From: Malachius bipustulatus | Lineage: Eukaryota > Arthropoda > Insecta > Coleoptera > Melyridae | Assembly (NCBI GenBank): GCA_910589415.1 | Contig: OU342630.1 | Location: 5,518,001-5,582,000, forward strand | Length of the DNA stretch: 64,000 nucleotides | Direction: 5' to 3' | Part shown: positions 56,432 to 64,000 of the stretch, piece after piece | How positions within the stretch are numbered: position 1 is the stretch's first letter | Layout: the number at the start of each line of letters is the position of its first letter | Program-made: the position numbers and the translations under genes | The notes under the pieces: generated by a model | What the model saw: only the letters and a program-made list of their open reading frames with translations | What the model was told of the DNA's origin: nothing | Databases searched by the model: none

Positions 56432-56841
56432 ATGAACAGTGAGGACGAATATATTTTACTGGCAGCGGCGTACGCTGTTCTAGTTAAAAAGAAAATAAAT
56501 AAATTAATTCAATAGCCGAAAATTCGAATAAAATGGGTCAAAGATTGGCTTTTAAAACGCTCATAATATACGCATATAAATCTTCTAGAAGAACTACGAT
56601 TGGAACCAGACGATTGGCGAAATTACCTGAGGATGGATGAAGATAGTTACGTAACGCTATTAAAGTTAGTGTCTCCAATAATAGAAAAACAGAACACAAT
56701 TTGAATAAGGGATGCCATATCACCACATAAGCGATTAACAGCCACACTTCGCTATCTAGCTACTGGAAGAAATTATGAAGACTTAAAGTTTTCAACGCTT
56801 ATTTCTCCTCAGTCGTTAGGGAAAATTATACCAGACATATA
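56432..56841 (+). pseudogene. Harbinger transposase N-terminal part, broken
   Basis: Same start as copy 1, but a TAG at about 56513-56515 replaces the Lys codon after LIQ, and a further TGA lies after KQNTI-equivalent sequence. It extends about 45 codons further than copy 1, encoding HKRLTATLRYLATGRNYED then LISPQSLGKIIPDIY, and is cut by the palindrome at 56842. Confidence 0.85.
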
Positions 56842-57426
56842 TACAGGGTGTACCAGCTCGATTTAGACAACGGTAAGGGCCGTGTAGGTCTCGTCAAGAC
56901 GAAACGTTTTTTTATTTGAAGTTTTTGGATTTGGACCTTCGTTGCGGAAATATGGCCGACTTCCGGTTTTTAGTTTTTTGGCCCCAGTTTCGGCATTTTT
57001 AGGTTCTCGTCCAAACTGAAACTAGTTTTGGAAACTCCTTAGCTTCAGTTACAACTTTCATATTGAAGTCAAGGTTCTATCTCTGTTGGATTCAAAATCT
57101 TAATTTTTCAATTTAATTCAATTTGAATTGATTCAAAGACTTAAAATTTAAAGTCTTTGGCATGTCGCCATTTTGAATCCAACAGAGATAGAACCTTGAC
57201 TTCAATATGAAAGTTGTAACTGAAGCTAAGGAGTTTCCAAAACTAGTTTCAGTTTGGGCGAGAACCTAAAAATGCCGAAACTGGAGCCAAAAAACTAGAA
57301 ACCGGAAGTCGGCCATATTTCCGCAACGAAGGCCCAAATTCAAAAACTTCAAATAAAAAAACGTTTCGTCTTGACGAGACCTACACGACCCTTACCGTTG
57401 TCTAAATCGAGCTGGTACACCCTGTA
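56842..57426. mobile_element. 585 bp near-perfect palindrome
   Basis: TACAGGGTGTACCAGCTCGA and its inverse bound arms of about 255 bases (GACAACGGTAAGGG, CGAGACCTACACG, ATGGCCGACTTCCGGTTTTTA) folding around AATTCAATTTGAATT at about 57120. It lies exactly between the truncated ends of the two Harbinger genes. Confidence 0.92.
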
Positions 57427-57429
57427 TAT

Positions 57430-57720
57430 ATCAGTCACGTATACTTCATCGGTTCCTACAACTGATCGTTTGGATTCTTCGATTCTTTTAAGTTCTCGTC
57501 GAAAGCTTCCACGAATGCTATTTATTTTAGACTTAACGGTATTTTTTGTCGCATTTGGTTCAACCTCTCGTAGTTTTTTTAGTAACGTTTCATAGGCTGT
57601 ATCTTTTTTATTTCTATTCATGTAATCTTTACATTTAGTTTTCCACAAACACGGATAACTTTTGTAAAGTTCTATAAATTCTGTCATAAAATCTTTTGTA
57701 AAACTTCTTAAATCGGACAT
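57430..57720 (-). pseudogene. Harbinger accessory MADF-domain protein, 3'-truncated
   Basis: ATG at 57720 opens MSDLRSFTKDFMTEFIELYK, then YPCLWKTKCKDYMNRNKK, AYETLLKKLREVEPNA and TVKSKINSIRGSFRRELKRI. This is a MADF (Myb/SANT-like) DNA-binding domain, the second protein of PIF/Harbinger elements, which partners the transposase. After VTDIY the frame enters the palindrome and ends 21 codons later, so the C-terminal half is lost. Confidence 0.88.
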
Positions 57721-57977
57721 TATAATATTATTATTAAGAAATACACTACACGACACTGAATAAACAAATTATATAAAAAGATTGTCAGATTTGTCCACAG
57801 ACCGACATACATGTATGCACGTAGATGTATGCGCGTTGATGAATTCAAGTTGAAACCTGAAACTTGTGCGACGCACATGTTTGCCACGTTTCGCCCACAC
57901 ACTAGCGAATATCAACGCACAAGCAAGTATGACATACATGTATGACATACATGTGCGCTAGTCTGTGGCCGCCTTTA

Positions 57978-58317
57978 CAGAACCATCTGAATATTTTATT
58001 AATAATTCAAATTATTATTATTGACTTACCTACAAGATTTAGCTTTAGGTAAGTAGGTACCTACATGCCACACAAATATCCAAATAAACAAAGGTAATAG
58101 GTATACTAAGGTAAAAAGGTATCACATAAATTATTTAAGTTCTATTCTCTGAGAGTGTACGCATGACACCATTATGACGTGTGTTTCTCTTCTCTCTCCT
58201 CCTCTTTGCCTCTTTCTCGTCTACTCTAGGGAAGAATGGCTATTGGCTAGCTAGTTTAAGGTAGGTAGTCAGTGCATGCGCCTTTGATGGAGTCTATAAC
58301 CTTGTTACAGGCAGGCA
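57978..58317. other. no gene; pyrimidine-rich and (TACC)n stretches
   Basis: Contains (TACC)n near 58050 and a CTCTCTCCTCCTCTTTGCCTC-type pyrimidine run at about 58185-58225, possibly upstream promoter sequence for the following segment. Confidence 0.4.
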
Positions 58318-58571
58318 GGCTTGATGCAAGGATTCTGTATATAACTATAGGATTGCTCCATTCCTATGCTACTCATGTTGTCGCGTCCCCACCACTCCAC
58401 GAGGCTGATGTGACGTCAGAGGAGTGCTGGGCCCGCGAACCTTGTATCTAAAGCACGTGCTGACAGTGAGGAAGTGTTGCTAAAGAGCTTTGTTTTTGTG
58501 CAAAAACCTGTGTAAAACTACAGTGAAAGTGTCTTTGTGTTATTTTCGACCCTATTTTAATTTAGTGTGGT
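58318..58571 (+). promoter_or_regulatory. promoter/5' UTR-like segment with CRE site
   Basis: GATTCTGTATATAACTATAGG supplies a TATA-like core, TGACGTCA at about 58411 is a perfect CREB/ATF site, and TGTGGTAAGAATAAT at 58567 looks like a first-exon donor. No start codon with a good frame lies between. A diverged inverted copy lies at about 60650-60745, so this may be an element promoter rather than a host gene promoter. Confidence 0.35.
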
Positions 58572-59203
58572 AAGAATAATTATTATAAAACGTTATTATA
58601 AACAGTTACATGCACACTGTGTGTAACCGATTGATATGTTCTTTTATCACCCTGTAAATTCTTCATTTATTGTGCGTTTTTACCTGATTTTTTTTATTAC
58701 TGTTGCACGTGCTGGCTGGATCATTTGTATTTTAGTAGCTCTAGAATCTACAGAAGAGGTAAAAATATAAAATAAAAATAATTTTGCGAATATTATAGGA
58801 GGTAAATGAACATGTGACTGTTTGAATATAAGGAACAATTATTATTATATTTTAAATTATTTATATTATAAATTGTTTAGAAAGTGTTTGTGCGCATTAT
58901 GGAATTTTATTATGTATTTTTATAAATTTTGAAAACTTTGTAGGTTTTTTTAATCACCTACCTACCCACCAAACTTATAAATCACAGTAGTACCTAACTA
59001 CAAATAATATAGGTAAGTATAACTGATGGTTATCACCAAATAATATTTAATTAAGTATGATCTTGCAGTCAGTATATTATGAGGAAGTCGGCAGGAACTT
59101 TTCAAATAACTTTCCTTAATTAAAAAACTCAAAAATAAACTAGATACAGACTTTGCAGAAGCTAAAAAAATTAAAGTCCAGACCTATAGTATAAATTCAA
59201 CTA
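58572..59203. other. intergenic or intronic, no gene recognised
   Basis: AT-rich with (TACC)-like runs near 58960-59010; no coding stretch. Confidence 0.4.
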
Positions 59204-59205
59204 TA

Positions 59206-60174
59206 CAGGGTGCATCATATATCCTTCTTTGTATTGCTATCTCGTAAACGCTAACATACAGGATCAGTTAAATTAGAGTGGAAGATGCTAAATTTAATGA
59301 TGATTAATAAGAATCTGAACTTTTTTTTATTTTCCGTCGGTGCTGAAATATCCCGAAAAAACTGAAAAATCGAGATTTCTTTTTTTTGGAATATCTTTCT
59401 TGCTATTGGAAATTAATAAATAATTTTTTGTAGGCTTACATAAGTCGCCATCTGACGTTTAAAGCCATTTTCAAAACCGACTAATAAATAAATAAATAAA
59501 CAAGGGCAGAGTTTTCAGTTAACTTTCGTTTTTCTTATGACCGCCATATTATTTTTTTATGTCGTTCGATATAAAAACATAATAGAAACCAAATATAAAT
59601 ATACATTAAAAAAAAAATTTCAAAAATTTTATTCTTTTTTCAAAGAAAAACAAAAAAAAATTCGCTGAAATAAGTCAATATGAAGTCATACTGCTTGCCT
59701 TATGGTTTTTTAATTTCTCTGTGATATTCGGTCAAAAAAGTTTTTGAAAAAAAAGAACAAAAATTTTTGAAATTTATTTTTTGGATTTTTTTTCCATTAT
59801 TTTTTCATACCGAACGACATAAAAAAACAATATGGCGGCCATAAGAAAAACAAAAGTTGACAATGAAAACTCTTGGGATCTAGTCGGCTTTGAAAATTTT
59901 TGAAACGTCAGATCGGTAGCTCTTGGCGACTTATGTAAGCCTACAAAAAAAAACTATTTATAAATTTACAATAATAAAAAAGATATGACGAAAATAAGTA
60001 ATTTCGATATTTCAGTTTTTTCAGGATATTTCAGGAATGGTAACAGATATCTTGTATGACTTGACGGATTAGAGATGACCATAAAATTGCGCATCTTTTC
60101 TCTAATTTAACCGACCCTGCATCTCTTATCAGTGTTCAGGAGATAGAAATATAGAGGATATATGGTGCACCCTG
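59206..60174. mobile_element. palindromic element, CTTACATAAG family copy C
   Basis: CAGGGTGCATCATATATCC and its inverse GGATATATGGTGCACCCTG lie inside TA on both sides (59204-59205 and 60175-60176). The arms of about 400 bases share GGCTTACATAAGTCGCCA, TTTTCAGTTAACTTTCGTTTT and CCGCCATATT; the centre is a poly-A/T-rich 200-base loop. Confidence 0.88.
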
Positions 60175-60176
60175 TA

Positions 60177-60649
60177 TACATACTTTGCCAAACTGATTTT
60201 GGTAAACAATAAAAAAATCGAATACCTACCTAAAATCGGTTACCTAGGAAACAAAATCAAAATAACACATGTTTTAAGTGGAAAGTTTTTAGAAATAAAT
60301 TTCAATTAAGTATTAATATCGCTAGCTTTGAATTTGAATTGTTATTACAGACTTTTACTGGCCTAGAAAGACTTCCCAAAGAATTTCCCAAAAATATGCA
60401 ACAATTAGGTAGGTACTCTAAATACATACCTACATCTCTCGGGAAATAAATAAACTGTTGACTTCAGTTGCCTATAAAATTAAATTTCAGATAAAATGTA
60501 ACGTGTTACCGTCGGCGATGCAAACAATAATAATCGAGGAATTAGTCTCAGACCTTAGCCTTTATTTATATTGACTAAAAAGTAAAAAAAAGTCCAACAG
60601 ATTCACAAAATGACTAATAAAATACACCGCAGCAATGCTTGAAATATGT
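60177..60649. other. intergenic, no gene recognised
   Basis: AT-rich with (TACC)-like short runs; nothing else supported. Confidence 0.4.
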
Positions 60650-60745
60650 AACCAGCACGTCCGTGACGTCACTCACCCCCACTCCGCTGGAGAAACTTTC
60701 ATCGGATCGAGCTATCCTACACTATACAGAATCCTTGGGCTTGAT
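60650..60745 (-). repeat. inverted copy of the 58318-58435 promoter-like segment
   Basis: Read on the minus strand it gives CAAGGATTCTGTATA, then AGGATAGCTC, GTGACGTCA and GTGCTGG in the same order as the plus-strand copy at 58325-58434. It directly adjoins the right GCAAGCTTGC array. Confidence 0.65.
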
Positions 60746-60866
60746 GCAAGCTTGCAGCAGGCTTGCAGAATTCAAGGCTTGCAAGGCAAGCTTTATATCA
60801 AACTTGATGCAAGCTTGCATTTGCAAGCCAGTATCAAGGCTTGCTGCAAGCTTGCATGCTATCTGG
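60745..60866. repeat. right GCAAGCTTGC array
   Basis: About eight TGCAAGC/GCTTGCA-type phrases ending in GCATGCTATCTGG, the inverted counterpart of the array at 55548. Confidence 0.8.
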
Positions 60867-60868
60867 AA

Positions 60869-61672
60869 TAGTGTTGGGAATAATCGCATAATTTCAATAA
60901 TCGATTTTTTTCATTCGAATGATTTTAATAATCGAATGATCATTCCAATGAAACGATTATTTGATGACCCAATTTATACGTATGGTAGGTAGGTAGGTAT
61001 ATAACAATACTATGCTATTTAACTACTCGTGGGACGAGGAGAACGATAATAATTCGTCATTCGAATTATTAATAATCGTCATTGTTCTTCCTCTAATTTT
61101 ATTGTATTACTTATACTTTTCAACAGTTGATGGAATCTGCATGGAAAGTCCCACACCTAGAACCGTAAAAATAAAAAAAAAATGTAAAAGAAAAAAGTCG
61201 TAAGAATCGTGAAATTTTTGCCTTTCCTGTCGCCTAAATAATTATCAGCTTTTGCACCCCTAGATAATATCAACCAACTATTAATCCCTATCGGCGATTA
61301 TCTAAAATCTAAAATAGCTAGAAATCGCGTTACGATTACGATTACCGATACCGATTATGCCTGTATTCGATTCTATCATCGCACATACTCCACTCTCGAT
61401 TCCGATGTTTCATTCGAATACAATAATCGTTGCTAGCGATTATTCTCTCTGCGATTATAGGAGTGTTTGAGGTTTGACTGACTGCTTGACTCGGGCTCGC
61501 TCAACGCGCATACGAATACGAACGGAACAATACGAAGACAGTGCCAGTACTGCCAGTGCTGCATTCCCGGTCGCGATGTTTCATTCGAATACTAACGGAA
61601 ATAATCGAATGACGGCGATTATTTCAATAATCGAATTAACGATGATTTTTCATTCGAATGATCCCAACACTA
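60869..61672. mobile_element. 804 bp hAT-like element rich in AATAATCG
   Basis: TAGTGTTGGGAATAATCG and the inverse CGAATGATCCCAACACTA form the ends. Subterminal phrases TTCATTCGAATG, TTCAATAATCGAAT and CGATTAT occur throughout in both orientations. TCTGGAA flanks the left end directly and appears three bases beyond the right end. Short plus frames have no transposase motif, so it is non-autonomous. Confidence 0.78.
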
Positions 61673-61742
61673 AATTCTGGAACACCATAACCCAATTCTT
61701 TTATAATAAGTGAACGGTGTATAAATATTTCAATTTAAAACA

Positions 61743-61861
61743 ATGCGTGCGTTGCGGTGTCGTTTTATCGAACAACTTTTGCGGGCAACTGTGGACACTC
61801 CCATTGCTTATTTGCATGTGTTTTATTTTAATCGCGTTCACCGCAACGCACGCAACGCAGT
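61743..61861. mobile_element. 119 bp MITE with GCGTGCGTTGCG ends
   Basis: TGCGTGCGTTGCGGTG at the left pairs with CACCGCAACGCACGCAACGC at the right. A related motif (GAACGCACGCAACGC) lies at 52369 beside the first Harbinger copy. Confidence 0.65.
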
Positions 61862-62591
61862 TCCCGGATGGAGCTAGGACGCGGCGTAATACAGTAGTGT
61901 ATAATACCGGTATAAAAGCGTTTTATACAAAATCACGATGTTAATTATTTCTGTCAATGTGTCACTTGTCTGTCATTTCTGTCATCTAAATTATTCCTCA
62001 ATGTCTATATTGGCTTTTGCATTCACCATTCACGCATCAAAACGAGGTTATGTTCATGTTTTGTTTTTGTATTTATCCTTTAAAGTTTAGGTTGGTATAT
62101 TAATTTTCATTTCTATAAACAATATAACAAAATTCATAGACTCTACAAATATAAATAACAAAAAATAGTTACTCAACAGATTCATTAGTCACTTTTAATT
62201 AGTCTTCTTCTTCTTCAGTGTATCATCAACATCACTTAGAAACTCCCACCAAAGTCCTAATATCGTTCAAAATACCACAAAAACAAGAAGTAGGTATTCA
62301 CAATTAATTATTAAAATTATTATAAACATTACATAGCGACAATAATCAATAATTATTTTTTATTATAACACTATCAAATTCTTTAATAACTTTCATGGCA
62401 TTACGTCAAAACTGTCAAACGTCAAAGTCAATGGCAAATTTCATACCGTATAATGGTATTAAAACAAGTTTCATGCAGTACGGTATAATACGTATTTTAA
62501 ATTGTATTATACAATTTACATCCCTAACCAGCACCACCGACATAGAACACATCATTTGGCGTTTAGAGAGTAGTGGTAAAATAGGTATTTA
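61862..62591. other. intergenic, no gene recognised
   Basis: AT-rich, TTCTTC run near 62203-62215; no coding sequence or element end that I can support. Confidence 0.4.
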
Positions 62592-62822
62592 AAAAAAAAA
62601 GGGGGGAGCATTATCGGTCTTCACTATGTAGTTAAGACAAAGTCGCTCCACACCGGTAATATGGATTCGGAGCCTCTTGCTCATACACCCAGCCTCAAGT
62701 ATGCCAAACAAATAGTAGAACGGACAACACAAACATCCAGAGCCTTCATCGAGAATCGAACTTGGTTCGCCGCGGGTCCAGTGATTCAGCAGCCCGCCCA
62801 CTGAACCACTCGACCACCGGTG
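62592..62822 (-). mobile_element. tRNA-derived SINE, copy 2
   Basis: On the minus strand the head has GGTGGTCGAGTGGTTCAGTGG (box A type, tRNA-Ser-like) and box B-like AAGTTCGATTCTCG. The body runs to GAGCGACTTTGTCTTAACTA and ACCGATAATGCTCC, then a CCCCCC-T tail. The head differs from copy 1, while the last 50 bases match it. Confidence 0.8.
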
Positions 62823-62837
62823 TGCTCAAAGTAAAAG

Positions 62838-63226
62838 AGGTAAAATGAGTAATGACAATGACTACTGAGAGTAATGAGTAGTAATGACAGTGACACAACA
62901 TTATTTACATTCTTTACGTCATTTCTTTCTTTACATTCTTCACCCAGAACAAAATCCATGTATATAAAGAATGAATTCTTTACCCGTAAAGAATCGCGTA
63001 AAAAATAGAGGTAAAGAATACGGCACATCACATCACTGGTCATTATTATTACCAGTGATGTGCCGTATTCTTTACGCGATTCTGTACGGGTAAAGAATTA
63101 ACTCTTTACATGGACCTTTTTCGGGGTAAGAAATGTAAAAAAAAATGACGTAAAGAATGTAAGGAATGCTCAGTGTCACTGTCATTACTGTCAGTAGTCA
63201 TTGTCACTACTCATTTTACCTCTGCT
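62838..63226. mobile_element. palindromic MITE of about 390 bp
   Basis: GAGGTAAAATGAGTAATGAC and the inverse (to ATTTTACCTC) bound near-perfect arms, with AAAGAATACGGCACATCAC repeated inverted next to the centre CACTGGTCATTATTATTACC. Motifs TTTACATTCTTTACG and TAATGACAGTGACAC recur inverted. A strong cruciform candidate without a gene. Confidence 0.87.
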
Positions 63227-63295
63227 CTGCCGATGCACTTGCAGAAAATGAATAATTAATTACTACATCTTCTGTCTCAGAAGTCAGAACTAGTT

Positions 63296-63910
63296 CAGGA
63301 TTAGTTCTACCACGATACACATATACACGGTATGCCGATAGACGATGACGCGCAGGCTGCGTTCCGGTCTTGTGACGTCAAGTGGATCAAATATTACACA
63401 TGAGATTGCTCATATCTTTTTTATTGTCAAGAATAAATAAATAATTCTTTGTAGGCTTGCATAAGTCGGCAACAGCTATCCATTTAACGTTTTAAAAATT
63501 TTCAAGGCCAGCTAAATCCCAGAGTTTTCATAGTCAACTTTTGTTTTTCTTATAGCCGCCATATTGTTTTTTATATCATTTGGTACAAAAAAAATCATAA
63601 AAATCAAAAATCAATAACATTTGAAAAAGTTGTAAAAATTTTATTTTACTTTTTTTGAAAAAAAATTAAAGATTTTTCTATAATAAATCTAGCACAAAGA
63701 AAAACACAAGCAAAAAGGATGGAAGCAATATAATTTGACATTTATTTTATAAACAATCTCGCCGCGAATAATACCAAATACGCAATATTTTAAGGTATTT
63801 GTCAAAACTTTAAGTCAAAATAAAACCACATGACGTCATTGCGCAGTAATTACCAAAATAGTAACAGCAATCGGCATACCGTGTAACTATGTGTATCGTG
63901 AGTTCTACAA
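63296..63910. mobile_element. TIR element enclosing CTTACATAAG family fragment D
   Basis: GTTCTACCACGATACACATA and ACACGGTATGCCGATAG at the left are inverted at the right (CGGCATACCGTGT, TGTGTATCGTGAGTTCTAC). TGACGTCA-like sequences adjoin both inner edges. The inside (about 63395-63600) is a left half-copy of the CTTACATAAG family (GCTTGCATAAGTCGGCAACA, GCCGCCATATTG) whose right arm is absent. Confidence 0.78.
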
Positions 63911-64000
63911 AACCCGAACGCATGAATTTCGATCTGTTCTGTCCTGTCTGTGGTGATAACTGGGAGGGGGAGAAGAAAAAGAAGGCTTTGTAGGTTATGT

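Larger units (their letters stand above)
56300..57974. mobile_element. PIF/Harbinger element, deleted copy 2 with both genes partial
   Basis: AGGTGCCCACAGACTAGC at the left and the diverged inverse GCTAGTCTGTGGCCGCCT at the right bound 1.68 kb. TAA precedes it and TTA follows, both allowed PIF targets but not an exact duplication. It keeps the transposase start on plus and the MADF gene start on minus, converging on a palindrome at 56842-57426. The catalytic core is missing. Confidence 0.85.
55548..60866. mobile_element. possible 5.3 kb element with GCAAGCTTGC subterminal arrays
   Basis: CCAGATAGCACTGCAAGCTT at 55548 is inverted at the right end (AAGCTTGCATGCTATCTGG, to 60866). Both ends continue inward for 140-190 bases as arrays of TGCAAGCTTG, CTTGATGCAAGC and related phrases. 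Directional ends plus subterminal arrays are typical of a DNA transposon, and the inside holds other insertions (56300-57974 and 59206-60174). No transposase of its own was recognised, so it could equally be two solo ends of the family facing each other. Confidence 0.5.

Noticed and set aside
58318..58571. A definite host gene promoter and first exon
   Set aside because: An inverted copy at 60650-60745 and adjoining transposon repeats make an element origin at least as likely; kept only as a low-confidence regulatory segment.
62738..62822. A tRNA-Ser gene on the minus strand
   Set aside because: Acceptor pairing is absent and the tail matches the other SINE copy.

Overview
This is eukaryotic nuclear DNA, almost certainly from an insect: AT-rich, strewn with transposable elements, carrying a split gene with GT/AG introns, insect-type LINE fragments, PIF/Harbinger and mariner-like elements, and many short (TACC)n runs. 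I cannot fix the order; Hemiptera or Coleoptera would both fit. Only one host gene is clear: two 3'-terminal exons (24684-25056 and 27301-27395, + strand) of a Munc13-4/BAIAP3-type C2-domain protein (fly staccato/unc-13-4A type). The exons carry the last C2 domain and the C-terminus. Upstream exons were not found here. Nearly everything else is mobile DNA in layers.

Layout. 1-1110: two tandem arrays. 2122-2305: short foldback element with a 6-bp target duplication. 3751-18218: a 14.5 kb Ty3/gypsy-type LTR retrotransposon on the minus strand, with 2.8 kb LTRs that looked identical wherever compared, intact gag and pol, a canonical -1 frameshift heptamer between them, and a 3.36 kb non-coding stretch built of duplicated blocks between pol and the 3' LTR. 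18926-24237: two foldback elements, one made of direct and inverted units, the other with a second element inside it. 24684-27395: the host exons, with a minus-strand LINE fragment filling most of the intron.

27534-48490: many palindromic elements with ends resembling TATACAGGGTG, often nested two or three deep (29536-30473, 39682-41182, 42745-43633, 44188-45391). Among them lie LINE RNase H and reverse-transcriptase remnants, a mariner-like element with a decayed transposase (32513-33630), MITEs and a tRNA-derived SINE. 50080-52359 and 56300-57974: two deletion derivatives of one PIF/Harbinger family. The second keeps 5' parts of both the transposase and the MADF gene, with a palindrome exactly between them. 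52611-53802 is a 1.2 kb near-perfect palindrome. 55548-60866 is bounded by inverted ends with GCAAGCTTGC-rich arrays and may be one 5.3 kb element. The right end holds a hAT-like element, a second SINE sharing its tail with the first, a palindromic MITE and another nested foldback pair.

In functional terms, only the C2-protein exons and the Gag/Pol of the LTR element look able to make complete protein segments. The rest is non-autonomous or broken. The most notable pattern is the repeated nesting of foldback elements that share interiors but not termini.
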